Assembly: GCA_951394405.1 (NCBI GenBank)
Contig: OX596339.1
Span: forward strand, 3,968,001 to 4,032,000
Direction of reading: 5' to 3'
DNA: 64,000 nucleotides
Source: Coprinellus micaceus
Lineage: Eukaryota > Basidiomycota > Agaricomycetes > Agaricales > Psathyrellaceae
Made by a program: the position numbers and the translations under genes. Shown piece by piece: positions 1-12,156 of this stretch (position 1 is its first letter; the number at the start of each line of letters is the position of its first letter). Below the pieces are notes generated by a model. That model ran no database searches, was not told the origin of the DNA, and saw only the letters and a list, made by a program, of their open reading frames with translations.

Positions 1-332
1 CTGGGCGCCTAGAGTGTCCGAGAACATGGCCGTTATAATATTCATGAGATCAAGTAAGTGTGTTTAAGCAAGTAAGGCATGTGCAATACATGCACTGGGT
101 ACAAAACGTCCCCTTCCGTATAGCTAGCAGTCGCTATCCAGATAGCGCCAGCCCAGTACTTGGCCAGAAGGTATATAACTCTGACCTTGACAACCTTAAT
201 CCGTCTGCTTTGACTTCATCGACTTGATACGCTTGATACGATGGCCACTCTAGGCTTATACTCTGAGGTCGATACCGTCACTGCCTTCCCGAAAGCCAGA
301 TAGAATGTATGCTCCGAAGGCCGGCCACGATA

Positions 333-1720
333 TCAATCATCCGAGCGCATGAACTCTACATACTCTGACCCATCTTTGGGGTAGAGCGGGTGCAGGTTGT
401 GATAGACGTCGAATTTCCTCGGGCCCTCGTGCCACCGCCTGAGAGAGATACTGACATAACGCTTGCTCGACTCACTGTACCGTCCCAGAGTATGGTTATC
501 GAAGATGTTCCCAGTGACTTGCTTTGCACCGCAGTACTTGAAGAGCGATGGGAGCGCCGGGTCATCGAGGAAGTCGAGTCTACTCTCATCTTGGGATATT
601 CGAATGTAAGTGTACGATGCGTGAAGTCTACCCGGCGGGGAGACGGTCCTGGGGTTCGAATGATCGTGTACTCAAGATACTCAAAATTTATCGGACTCAT
701 AAGCTGTTGCGGGACTGTTGGTGTGTCGACGCACTCGTTTGGGAAAGCGGTCTCAGGCGTGGCACGGCTCGCTGGAGGAATGTCGCTCTCCCAGCAGAGG
801 GAGTGGGCTTGGACTCGTGGATAATTACACCTCTGACGTCCCCCAAGGTATCGAGTAGGATGTACGGATCGTGCCCCAAATAGTGAGTTTCGTCAGAAGA
901 AACCTGCTTAAAATGTAAACGCAATGCTTACTTCAATGGGGCCATTAGGGACATCGGTGGTCGGCTCCCCCATAGCTGTACGCTTTCTGATGTAGTCCCA
1001 CAGAATGATTGCGATGCTACGGCTCTTGCGAAGCACCCATTGGACCTTGTCTCCAGAGACCCGCGGGGTCCATCTTTCATGCCCGCCACGGCGTATTGCG
1101 CAGGGAGGTCGAGGTGAATGGAGGACCCCTCTGAGAGGAACTTCCTGCCCTTAGGGTCGATATCGAGAGCGTAGAACGAGAAGGCGGATGACTTTCCCTG
1201 CTTGTTCTCACTGAAATTAGGTAATGTTAGTCGAAGTTCCAATCGCGTTTTTGGGAGGTTCGGTCGAATTATGAGGTACTCACCCATCTGACGTGACCCT
1301 CGGAGGCACCTGAATAATATCCGGAATCCCCTCGACACCCAAGTCGGTGATCTTCGTCGTGAAGGTTGGTACAGCATGCTTGCGACACACCTTTGGTTTG
1401 GATGGGGTACCCCACATCGCTAAGTAGCCCGTTTGGAGGACCACGACGTATCGTCCCCCGGGTACTAGCATCGCGTGAAGCACTGGGAGTCGCGGGTTAT
1501 ATCTAGGGTGGGACGCCTTACCCTGTGTGGGCTTGCCGAGCGGCGGTCGATCGGAGTCGTCGCCGACCCAAAAAGTCCACGACCTGGAAGGTCCGGCAGT
1601 TCGGGGTCCGTGGACCGCCGTACCTCTGCTTGTAGTACGTAGGTCCAAAAGTCCGGTGCTCAAAAATAGAAAAAATATAGGCTAGATCCAAAGGTACGAG
1701 GATGCCAACGTCAATGCGCA
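333..1720 (-). pseudogene. F-box/propeller-type protein, 5'-incomplete, probably decaying
   Basis: No family can be proven, but it resembles the C-terminal part of the large basidiomycete F-box proteins with a propeller-like body, and it parallels the gene at 12157-13895. Both carry a strand of the type GGRYVVVLQTGYLAMWG / CGAFLLVLQSGLITVWDL. A clear intron (GTGAGT...TTTCAG) lies at 1211-1283 and another (GTAAGC...TTAAGCAG) at 904-931. The exon 932-1210 reads FYALDIDPKG, then LPAQYAVAG, then in another frame VQWVLRKSRS and ILWDY. The frame change near 1065 needs either a 1 nt deletion or an unusual 44 nt intron. The last exon ends RWHEGPRKFDVYHNLHPLY and stops at 333-335. The N-terminal F-box was not found, and upstream of about 1720 the frame dissolves. 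Seen: coding segments and introns. Inferred: family and pseudogene status. Confidence 0.5.
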
Positions 1721-3565
1721 AGGGCTATGCGGGTGGGTGGATTGTGTCGGGAGACATGGCGGCCTCGGCCCCTGCCGCATCGCGTGATGCCCGGTGTCGC
1801 AAATGCGGTCGCGCTGCCACCCCCAGCGCAAACTACGCCTAACTGACGTTGAGCTGCTCGACATTTCAGGTGCGATGTATCAATCCCAAATGTAGTACTA
1901 CTCCCTGCTGTTAGACCACCGACATGGTCACACTCGTTCCAAATTCATCCCAGCTTCCTTCCTAGTACCTTCGATCCTACTGGCTGGCAGGTAGCTGATG
2001 ACCCATTTTCCCTGTACAAAAAACCCTGGGCCGTGTGTGGAGGAATGAGTGTATTTGGGTAGACCGACCTACCGTACTGCTCTCTACATCGGCCCATCGT
2101 CCTCAGTATCATATTCAGTCTAAACCTGGTTTCTGTGCGTGCGTTCCCATACTTGTGCAGGTCACCATCCTTCTCCCTCATTCCCTGTGAAACTCGACGC
2201 ATCTGCGAGCCTAGCTCTGTGTTCGATCATTCGCCAACTTTAAACCTTGCTTGTTTTTGCCAGTGTTTCCCATCTCATTGGAGGGATATGGAAGCCCGTT
2301 CCTCGAGGGGACACGGCCCACCGTGTTATATATTCTTCTACTAGGTTCTGAGAAAACAATGGGCGGACGACTGTGGACATGGACGCCAAAACCCTTCCTA
2401 CACAGACTTACGGACGGCCGGACAATTGGACCTTCGGACCCTCGTACCACCGGACCGCCGGTCTTTCCAATACCTGGACGTCCTCCGCCGACCGGTGACT
2501 GGAGGAAGGTGGAATTGATGGGAGGCTCCCAGATTTTTCGCTGGATTTGGCGTATGCTCGAGACACCCTAAGTAGTGTCGTACAGGGGCTCCTCAATTCA
2601 GCCGCTGTTTGGAGGTGGGCGAAACTCGGAGCGAACAGCTTGTTCACGACGCATTCGTGCGCCAAAGGCTTCTCTCGTGGCTGATCCAGGGCTCACAATG
2701 GCAGCAGATGTGAGCCTACTCTCCGGGCCGTAGAGTTCTAACAAACAGTCGAGCGCTGATGCCTCACAGGCACGTGAACCGTCAGCTTAAGCGCCCAAGA
2801 TAGGAGTTTCGGGAACAGAGCCGGCGCCCGATGCCTTTACAAGCACCGATGTCTGTGATTCCAGCGTTATTCGGAGCTGTGGACTCGACCTTTGAATGTC
2901 CATATCTCAAACACATAGATGTTGGACATACACCCCAGATCGATATCCTCAGGCTGGGGTTGAACCTCCGTTACGTACTGGAGTTTACAGGCGTCCTGGA
3001 GACTATGGATTCGGCGCCCCCAAAGCATCATGCAATGCCGGCGCTCGCACTGTGAGGTTTGAATTGAAATTATTGAATGCAGGCCGTCCTTTGTGGTCCT
3101 TCCCACTGGAAGCATATTCACGTAAGATTCCAGACCACTCCCATTCAATTCTTGTTCAGAGGGTCTCAGGCTTGGTCTCAGGCCGTCGCAACGCGACCTC
3201 CGTTCCTTGACTGAAAATTTGACGAGGATTGGATTCACCGGGACTTACTCTGCTGCTAAGCATCACTCTTGACATCCGATATGGTCGGGTGTCCGCTTGC
3301 GACTGCCCAAATCCAAGCACCACGCCACCGCCTCCTTGAGAATGGCCGTGACGCCGCGCACCGACATTTAACGTACGTGACGGAAAGAAGAAACTTGGAT
3401 GTGTCACAAAGCTTCTGTTGTCGTCGACGTCCCTTGATGGACAGCGGCTGCGAGGGTATGCCCTACAGGCACGATAAGTATGAGGCGCTGTAGTGGTGAG
3501 ACATTTCTTGGCCGTCCCCATTCTTTTCCTTCCAAAGCGTCCACCCGCGGCGTCACAGTAGTACC
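1721..3565. other. No gene recognised
   Basis: Several open frames exist on both strands, the longest on the minus strand at 3156-3644, but none has recognisable motifs, intron structure or family resemblance. No repeat or RNA gene was seen. Confidence 0.4.
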
Positions 3566-5170
3566 ATGGATACGCCTCCAAGCTTTGGCCCGCTGGGCTC
3601 ACCTGTGCCCCCATTGTTATTGTGAGTGGGTACGATCTCTCCATGTACGCTGATCTGACTTGACGCCTTTCGCAGCGCCGGTCCGACTGTAGGATGTTCT
3701 TAGCGCCCGCCTCTCGTCGCTCTCCTGACCTTTCGTCCGTAGCTCATTGGAGTCCTCATCAGCTGGCTTCTGTTTGGAGTCTTTCTCGCGCAAGCCGGTA
3801 AGCCGTCTGTACGCACAGATCGTCGTGGTCACTCACGGTACCAACTTCACGCAGCGCACTATTCGCAGAATGGAGCATCATTTGACCGTCCGTGGATTCG
3901 GGGACTGGGTGCGCACTTGTTCCAACTCGAGAGAGCACGACTAGGAGTACTTAAGTCGATCTCGATTTCCAGTACTCGTTGTTGGCCTCGTGCAGGGTTT
4001 GCACATATGCTTTATCGCTCAAATAGGCTGGCATACTCTTGTTTTGGGGTTCATTAACCCTCTGAATCTTGCCATCCCTTCCCCCATCGGCCCTGCAACT
4101 CCCGTTCTGAATGGCTTTGGTGCGTTCCGCCGGGTACTCATGCTCCCATTTAAATTGAACTTTGGATAGTAACCCTCTGCGTGCAGTGCTACTTCGCATG
4201 GTGAGCTACCTCGTTCAGTGATCGATCTCCCCTGATGGAGGGCCTTCCAGGAAACTGTATTGCTTATCCCAAGGGAACAAACTGGTGTTGGCCTACTCCG
4301 CCCTCATCGGCCTAGTAAGTCGAATGCGTTCCGAGACGCCTTGAACTGACTTAGAATCATTCGCTACAGCTGTCCCTCACTCAAGCCGCCTTCTCCGCCG
4401 TCATCACTCAAATGGGTGCATCAATCACATTCGACAACGGCGGGCTTCAAAAGCTCAGGATGCCCATTACGGTCCACCTTACCATCAGCGCCATTGGAGA
4501 TGTCCTCATCACTGTTGGGATGGCCTCTATCGTACGTGCCCCCGGGGATTCGCAGTGGTAGACGTTGCAGTACTGACCTACGGCCAACGCCCTTAGCTAC
4601 GCCACTATCGACAGAATACGGTCTTCATCAAGACCAAGAGTCTCCTTAACAGGTTGATCATCAACACCGTAGAAAATGGCCTCATCACCTCCGTCTGGGC
4701 CATTGGGAACCTTGTTGTGTTCATTGTTCGCAAGGACGACCTCATCAACCTCGCATTGTACGTTTGCATTGGTTGCATTGGTTCTAGTCATCGTGCTGAA
4801 TAGTCCCTAGCCAATACATCATCGGAAACCTTTATGCTATCGTCTTCATCACTACCCTGAATCGGAGAACACCGGCTAGGACCGACGCCAGTAGTTTCGC
4901 CCTCTCCGACGCTCAAGGCTTCTCCAGCAACTCGGTCGGAAGGACGAACACGTCGCGCCTGCCCGCTGGTCGCACCGGAGAGTTCCAGGTCAAGGCGCTC
5001 CAAACGCTAGATGACGACCAATCCGGTAAAGGTGGGGGAAATGTCCTCGTCTCCGTATCAAGGGAGGTGCATAAAGACTCGATGCAGGTGGGGAAGGGTT
5101 ATTGAAGGAATTTGTGTAGTCTATTGACAGCTCCACCATTGAACAGGGATCCTACGTCAAGTTCAACTGA
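3566..5170 (+). CDS. DUF6534-type multi-pass membrane protein
   Basis: This is a basidiomycete integral membrane protein of the DUF6534 family, whose function is unknown. The hand-spliced exons are 3566-3613 (weakest), 3743-3797, 3855-3908, 3973-4119, 4170-4200, 4251-4314, 4370-4531, 4597-4757, 4811-5087 and 5147-5170. Every junction from 3743 on keeps phase and uses GT-AG. The product is about 340 aa. Family-like segments appear in order: LIGVLISWLLFGVFLAQ (first membrane segment), SFDRPWIRG, GLVQGLHICFIAQIGWHTLV, TLCVQCYFAWKLYCLS, NKLVLAYSALIGL, ITVHLTISAIGDVLITVGM, TKSLLNRLIINTVENGLIT and YIIGNLYAIVFITTLNRR. The hydrophilic tail is Ser/Thr-rich. The final intron (5088-5146) swaps the end KGY for GSYVKFN. 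The start ATG at 3566 is tentative because the joint to exon 2 needs a GTGCCC donor. Confidence 0.82.
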
Positions 5171-5955
5171 AAACGTTCGTTTGTTGTATTTACTCTTGTT
5201 GTCCTGGGTCACACCGCTCCTATCCGTTTGCTGTATACCCGTGTCCATACGTTTGTTCAGTGGGAACCAATTCATGTAGACTTAGAGGTTCGGTATCGAG
5301 CGGCTACTAGGCCCTCAAGTACTGTGTGGGTTAGCGGTCGAGTCCATATCCCCCACTCTCACAAGCACACTGCTCAGCTCATTTAGCAATGTACGTGGGA
5401 CACACACGGACCCATGGCGCGAGTAGGACCCCCATTCGCCGCAGGGGATGGCGCGCCGGAGTTTTTTCAGGGGTGCTCGTCGGAACGGAGAATCGAAGTC
5501 AGACAGCACCGCCTGGGGCTCGCTTTCACTTCCCCGTACGCTCCAAGTAACGTGCCCCTCACAAGGCCTGTTCAACGAGGCCAATAGCGCACCAATCAAT
5601 ACGGACATTCGACCATTTCGAAGTCGCGATGATCGATGTCGTGACCTCTAACGACCTGATAGAAAAGACCGTTATACAATAGCAAGAGTTCGTGTATGTA
5701 TTGGTTGAAAGCTAGTAAAATGTGTTTGAGCATCTGAGCCCGATTCAGTACCTGGGAGTACGCGTACGGCTTGAGCGGAACACTCACAAGGTACATGTAG
5801 GGCGACGAGTACAAACGCCAGTTTATCTGGCGGACTGCGGCTGAGCTTAACATTGAACGTATTGGATGTATGAATGAAAGAAAAGAACTGTACGCAAATC
5901 AATTGTCAGATATCGTCGGCGTAGACGGGGCGAAGGTGGCGAAACTTATTTGGGG
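5171..5955. other. Intergenic, between convergent genes
   Basis: This stretch separates the 3' ends of the plus-strand DUF6534 gene and the minus-strand rhodopsin-domain gene. No coding signal, RNA gene or repeat was seen. Confidence 0.4.
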
Positions 5956-7242
5956 CTATCGAGGAGACTGCTCCATGGTATCAGGGTCGTAAGAACTCCA
6001 GTCGTCGTCCCATGAGCAGCCGCCGCGTTCTGAAACGTCAGTGAAAGAGATGATTGAATGCGAATTGGCGCTCGACAATCCAGCCCGTGGCATCGATGTC
6101 AAGGAATGAGACTCTGCCGCTGTCGCTAACCCCCCTCGTCGCATCGACGGTCCGTAAAGGAGACGTAATGCATAGGTGACGACGACAACGAGATTGCACA
6201 TGGTAACTGACGTTGCCGCCTTGAAAGTATGTGCGTCAGCGTCTAGGGTTTGCGAACTGAAATGCAGTATCATCACCTCGATGAAGTTGATACGGAGGCG
6301 CGTTTCACTCTTCATTGGCTCCCAGGAGGGAGGTAATGCTTGGAACACAATAAGCGCGACTGTCGGCATGGTAATGACAACCCCCGCAGAGAGTGCAGGA
6401 AGCAGCAACCGTCGATACGATCTTGAAGTCTTCAGACTCCAGAGAAGCCACACAGGTATCGCAGTAAGGACGATATCTGCGAGGAGACCAACTGGCAATA
6501 CGGAGCGGGTGGTTGGTTCTACGGTGACGGCGCTGAACGTTTTGGAAATAAAATGGGCGCACCGGAAACTGAATAATAGATGCTAGACTTGGGCATGAAG
6601 CACATAACTTTCTCCTTGGGAGCCCCCGGAGGGGGACCCCACGACGATGCTGGTGCACACTCAACAATGACGGCGATGAGAAGGGCGACGAGGAAACAGG
6701 CGAATACGATCGCTGAGGCCAGGCCTATGCGATGACCGATATGTGGGGAAGGGAATAGGCGCGAGGTTCCTAATGCTAAACTGATTCGAGTGAACCTGGA
6801 AGGGAAGGATAGTGCCAAGGTTTGTGATCTAGAGCGGCGCTGTACGAAACTCACCAGAGCGTTATCCAATAAATCAGCATCCCCATCCAATATCTTGCTT
6901 TCCAGCTGGGAAGAGCGGAGAGCGCGCTATCTGAAGCACATAAGTGAACGGGTAGAGAAACCTGGCCCTGATCGACTCACCGGGAGGAACGACCTTCAAC
7001 CAAAACAAGACGAATAGCCAAATGCTACCCAGAAGCGACAAGAACGCGAACCAGTCATCCCACCAAATCCTTCCAACCCTCCGTCGACGGTACAACCGCA
7101 GAAAAGTGGCGATTACGGCGAGAGAATAGGTAAGGGAAACGATCACTGGGAGCCAAGAGCAATAAGAGAGGATGGACGGCAGTTGAAAGTGCCAGGACCC
7201 ACCATTGAAAGCGCGCTCGAGGTGGGGAGTAAATCTTCGCAT
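5956..7242 (-). CDS. Fungal rhodopsin-domain integral membrane protein
   Basis: This is a multi-pass membrane protein of the fungal 'rhodopsin domain' family, not a retinal-binding opsin; its function is unknown. The exons, read downward, are 6981-7242, 6855-6930, 6604-6795, 6277-6568 and 5956-6219, giving 361 aa with all phases consistent. Visible segments are YSLAVIATFLRLYRRRRVGR followed by IWWDDWFAFLSLLGSIW (the R..WWDD motif after the first helix), RYWMGMLIYWITLWFTRISL, a helix IVFACFLVALLIAVIVE, ECAPASSW then FRCAH (the Cys-x-Trp...Cys loop typical of the family), LLADIVLTAIPVWLLW, and EAATSVTMCNLVVVVTY. The soluble tail is rich in Ser and acidic residues. Intron 3 (6569-6603, only 35 nt) is the least certain joint. 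The gene is convergent with the DUF6534 gene. Confidence 0.83.
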
Positions 7243-7939
7243 GGAGGGGAGCCGGAAGCTGGTGGGATTTGGCCCACCTCGACGGTGGGTCAGTGCCGCT
7301 CTAAATCGATGAACGGGTTGGAGGGTGACCGGTAGTAATCACCTTCGTGGGCCTGCCATGAGTGGTACTTAAGCCTCGCAAGCTCAATGGAATTGGAATA
7401 GAAAAGGCCGGTCATATTAGTTGCTACCGCATCCGTGCTTGTGTGAGGTCCTATTGCGGAGTGATTCCCTGAAATGATGACCGAATCAACCTATACAGCG
7501 TAGTCAGTAAGATTGCGGTAGGAGGTCTCGACTAGGAGAGCAGGTGCTGGAATCCACGTATCCTACTCTCTTGGGGAGGACACCCTCGTATTTACCGGTA
7601 TGCACCCTGATGATCCTGGACAATCTGGGGCTCACGGTCATCGTCTCGAATATCGTCATACCCCGGAATGTAACCCTCACCCACGCTTGTCAGAGGAGGG
7701 GCACACCGGGATTTAGTAACCGGCGAATTACGGCTTGTGGCGATGGCGTTTTGGCTCTCGTGGGTATCCTCCCAGGCTCAGGGATGAGGCCACTCCGAAC
7801 CCAGCGGGTTTAGGACGCTTCCCCACCTTGCTATCGGACTTGCCCACAGAGATGGAGAACTTGCTCACAGGGTTCGTATTGTGAAGGCGATACGCACAGG
7901 AAGGAAATGATTGTATACTCTCGAGGGCCAAATGCACAC
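7243..7939. other. Intergenic, no gene seen
   Basis: This is the upstream region of the rhodopsin-domain gene and the downstream region of the FAD oxidase. Short open frames only, with no motif recognised. Confidence 0.4.
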
Positions 7940-10100
7940 TCACAACCTCCTACACAACCTCCGCCCATAGTCCACGACCTCCCAGCTCTCAGTACCAGGG
8001 GTCGTCCTGGCGTAGAATACACCAGTGCCATCCCACTTCTTCCTCAACTCTAACAGCCTGGGATAGTTGCTGCCCCAGTACGCCTGCTGCCAGTTCGGCT
8101 CCTCCAAGTTCCCTTCATTCACATACGCCGCACCATATGGACTCGCCTGCCTCAGAGGTCCGTCGACTTGGTTCGTAAGCTGCGCCTGTGCTTGCTCCTT
8201 CTGTGACCATGTGAACGAGTTCGGGAGGTTGACGCCGGTAATGCTGAAGGAGGCAGCGTCGCGCCACGCAGGGTGAATGGCGTTGTCGACGGTGGGCATA
8301 CCAGTCCCGGGACCGACGATGTGTCCGACGAATCCGGTACCAGAGTTACGCATAGCATCGACGATGGCGTTCCCGTTGGTGTTGATATCGCGCTTCGTGA
8401 AAACGCGACCCCCGACGATCGAATTAGCGCCAGCAGCTTCGTCCTGGAAAAGTGCCGTGTAGAGGTCGAAAAAGGTGGGGTATTCGGTAATGGTGGAGGT
8501 GTACGAGATTCCGAGGGAACGAAGTTGATCGAAAAGAGGCTGAACAACCTCAGTAATCTTCGTCCTTGTCATGTTAACGCCGACGAAGGGGCGAATGTTG
8601 AGGGATCCACCGAAGAGCTCGTAGTAGACGAACATGCCATTCTCGACCCATCGAGGAGAGAGGTTGTGGAACGCCGCGAAGCCTCGCCAGAAGAGGTTCT
8701 GGTCGAAGGTGTTGAGCTGCATCACCACACCCGCTGCAGGGGTCTCGGCGAAGGTCTTGACGGTGACGGAGACGATGGCGGCGAACGTGGATGGCCCGCC
8801 TCCTCGAAGACCCCAGAAGAGGTCGGGGTATGACTCCGAGTTAACGGTGAGGTACTCTCCAGCAGCCGTTATGACTTCGTACTGAAGGGACTGGTCGGCA
8901 GCTGCGTAAGTTGAGAGATTAGTGCTGAACTCGCCAGCGAAATGCGTAACGAAACTTACCCATTCCATAGTACGAGGCAAGGGGTCCGTGTCCTCCGCCT
9001 TGAATGTATCCACCAGCGAAGCCGACGGTCTAAGGCCAAGAGGGGGTCAGCAAATGGCGAAGTTTTGGGATTCTGAACGGACGTACAGGGCATTCTCCGG
9101 TTACGATAGCGACTTTTGGGCTTTGCTGATTCGCGAGTCGCAGTAGCTCGCGTCCTTGAATGCCGGCACCAACAGTAACCGCCGTTCCAGTGTACCCTCC
9201 GGGGCCGGTCCACTGCCTGTGGAAGGTCGCAGCTACGGGAGCCTTGAGTCAGCTACGAGGGATGAGGTATAACATCGTAGTGTGCTTACTCTTAAAGGAA
9301 TGGGTATTAATCGCCAGGGCGCTAAACCCCGTACTTCTTCCCATGAAGTCATGCCCGGTGTTGCGAATGATGAGTCGGATATTGTTCGTCCTCGCGAAGT
9401 CGATACCTACGACATACTCAGTACGCCCACCCGAGTGGAGGGAGGCAAACAGAAGTACTTACCAGCCTTGATGTGCTCGGGCGTCTTGGCCATGATCACG
9501 TAGCGAGGCGAGAAACCGATGGTGCACTGACCATTCCTGTTGGTCGTTGGCATGCAGGTGTTGTTGGTCCATAGGATCCAGTGGTTGGATACGGCGCGAT
9601 CAGATCTGGGAAGTGGATAGTCGTCAGTAAGATTCTCAAGCGGGAAAGGCGTAGGGCCAAGAGAGGGGTATAGATATAAATCTCGACCCGATTAGGCGAT
9701 GGGAAGAGAGGATGGACGTACTGCCAGGTTTGTCCACTCCAGTTCCTTGTGGCCTCGTCGCACCTCTGCTGGTTGTAGGTGTTCTGACCTTCGAAAGTGT
9801 TGTAGCAGACCGCTGCATCGGGGATGACCTAATTTCAGAGTTTCAATTTGGGCTCCCTGGTCGTCCAGACGATGATAACTAGGGACTATTTCGCACCTTC
9901 TGAAGATTCCCCCCTACGGTGGCGTTCAGCTGAGACCACACGGAAGTCGAAGGCCAGCATGAATCGAGCTCGGTGCACTTGCAGTCATAGCGAACGCCGG
10001 ACCAGGTGAAGGGGTTCGTTTGAGCGGAGACCGAAGTCAGGAGAGCCAAGAGGAGCGGTGTAAGAACGAGGTATGGTTCCAGAGCTTGTAAGCGAGACAT
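7940..10100 (-). CDS. Secreted FAD-linked oxidoreductase, berberine-bridge-like (VAO family)
   Basis: This is a flavoprotein oxidase of the PCMH-type FAD-binding family with a C-terminal BBE domain. Such enzymes are extracellular oxidases of carbohydrates, alcohols or secondary metabolites; the substrate here is unknown. The exons, read downward, are 9897-10100, 9722-9828, 9463-9605, 9290-9406, 9087-9232, 8960-9029 and 7940-8901, giving 582 aa with all phases closing. An N-terminal signal peptide (LVLTPLLLALLTSVSA) is present. A Cys-rich N-terminal segment is followed by YVIMAKTPEHIKAGIDFART, NTGHDFMGRSTGF with His about 170, and GECPTVGFAGGYIQGGGHGP with Cys about 238. This His/Cys pair matches the bicovalent FAD anchors of the family. 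The end has the BBE-type YVNEGNLEEPNWQQAYWG and NYPRLLELRKKWD. The start is the first ATG before the signal peptide. Several N-glycosylation sequons are present. Confidence 0.92.
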
Positions 10101-12156
10101 GGTGACACGTTGAATAGGGTTGCCTGTCTCGACGGTCCTGGATGGGCGTTGACGGGGTTTAAGTAGGGAGAAACGCCCTCGTATTCTCGGAGAATCGACA
10201 GAGGCGAGAGTAAGCTCAAGGTCATGAGAGCCGTCTCTTCATTATTTCTTCCAGATAAATCATCCCCCTCCCCCATTCAATTGGATACCCCCACTCAACG
10301 GACATACGACTGGCCAGCCGTGTATGGTCGCTACCGAGCGAGTCGAACCAAGATCTTCTCACCGTTCAAGAAGCGGATGCGTAAATCATAAAGCCTAATA
10401 CCGGAGCCCATGGGATCAGCACTTCTCCACAATTCTGAGAGCGGGGATTGTGACGCACCGTTGCCGATCTGAGAAGATGTCTGTCTGCAGGACGAAACGA
10501 ATCCCTACGAATCCTCGAAGTCGACGGCAATGGTCAGTTGTGAGAGGAAGAAGGTGTGCCAAGGGAGTTCTAGTGGTAGCCAAGCCCAAGGCGGGGATAT
10601 GAGAACGACTGCCGGAAGCGTACATGGTCGAGCACATGAGCGCCTCGAGGACTTATTTTGCCAGAGTATCTCCGCGTGGCAGGGGAAGAGACTTTCACAA
10701 GGACAATCGTCGCCTGGCGAAGGTGTCCACTCGCTTCCGAAGAGGCGATGGGTAGGCCGCAATTCAGGTAATGTTCGGCGAACAATACATAGGAGAAATC
10801 TTGAAATCGATTCGGCCTTCTGTGTAAGAGGTATGTCAGTCCGAAGATATCGGCGAAGCGTAACTCCTACGATGAAGCGTAGACCGCTATCATGAGCAGA
10901 CATGCTCGATCATAAATGAGACTGCACATCGCATGAGCTGAAAATGAGTGACTTCAAGGTGAGCGCAAGGACGTCTAGTAACGTGGCGGGAAGAGGGTAA
11001 ATAGGATGTCATCTCGTCATGCTACTATGACTCGAGAATTGACCAAGGGGCTCAAGGGGAACCCAAGAGCAATTCTTTGAGTTTGAACTGAAATGGTTCG
11101 GGACGGTACGGTGAATATTCAAAGGGGCGAATAGATGAAACAACACGTACCCCACGCTCCCAAGCGCATGTTAGAGCTGATACAATCTGATACAATCCCC
11201 GCCGATTCTTCATTCTTACAGGGGCTCCTAAGTCCCATGAGCAGCCCCGGTTGATACCAGAGATCCCGCCAGCCCAAAGCACCCACCCCAGTGAGTTGAA
11301 AGTGGGCGCGAGTCGCGGCGCCGCCGATTTCAACGGTAGTGCCTCAGATCCGGATATGTATGCTCGCTTCATCGCTTGACGTCGGCATCTTGCCAGAGGT
11401 GGACGGATCCAAGAGTTTCAAGAGGTTGAACATATTGGTTGACCCATCGAGTTCCCCGAGGAGGAGGCCAGGAACAAGCCGTCGATGCCAGCTCATCAGA
11501 TCGTATCACATGCTTCGAGCGTGGGATTCGGCACCCATCTAAGCGCCCATCGTCAATGATCCCGAGCAGATCGGACAGCCTTTGCCACACTCATCCTGGC
11601 AGCCTGTTCCAACTTGCATCGCAGAAGAATGCTCGGGGGCGTCATGCAAATAAGGTTCGACCATACGCGATGTACGGTTTTAGGTAGTTTGACCTGTTGT
11701 CACGACAGGAAACAACAAGGCGTACTAACGAATCGCTAACGAAGGAAAGCACCCACTTCCCAAACTAATGGGTGAAACAGTCGCTCAGTCTACTTCTATT
11801 GTACTGGGTAGAGGTGCGCACACTGTAAACCGCCGTCAATAGGCGAAGTGAGAAGCGCCTTGTTGGGAATAACATCAAGTGGATATGGTTGTGGTCATTT
11901 CCACAATAACGAGTCAAACGCCTCGGTCGAGGTACACAGGACAGTAAGACGGCGCATGCCAGCAGTTGGCAGTGATTTGAGACACCGGAGCCTTTTGCGT
12001 GAGGCCCTGGAATCCTATATAACCTGAAAACCCGGTAGCGAATCTCGCACGTTCCATTCCCTTCAAGGGCGGGTTCTTTCCCGTATTTTACCCGATCAGC
12101 GTCGCACATCCTTCACGGCTACCATAAACTCTACGATTGTCACGTTGTTCCAGCGA
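10101..12156. other. About 2 kb with no gene recognised
   Basis: The part nearest 10100 is the upstream region of the FAD oxidase. Open frames at 10505-10903 and 11052-11372 (minus) have no recognisable motif or splice structure. Confidence 0.4.

Noticed and set aside
3156..3644. 162-codon minus-strand frame beside the DUF6534 gene
   Set aside because: It overlaps the leader and first exon of the DUF6534 model on the other strand and has no recognisable feature.
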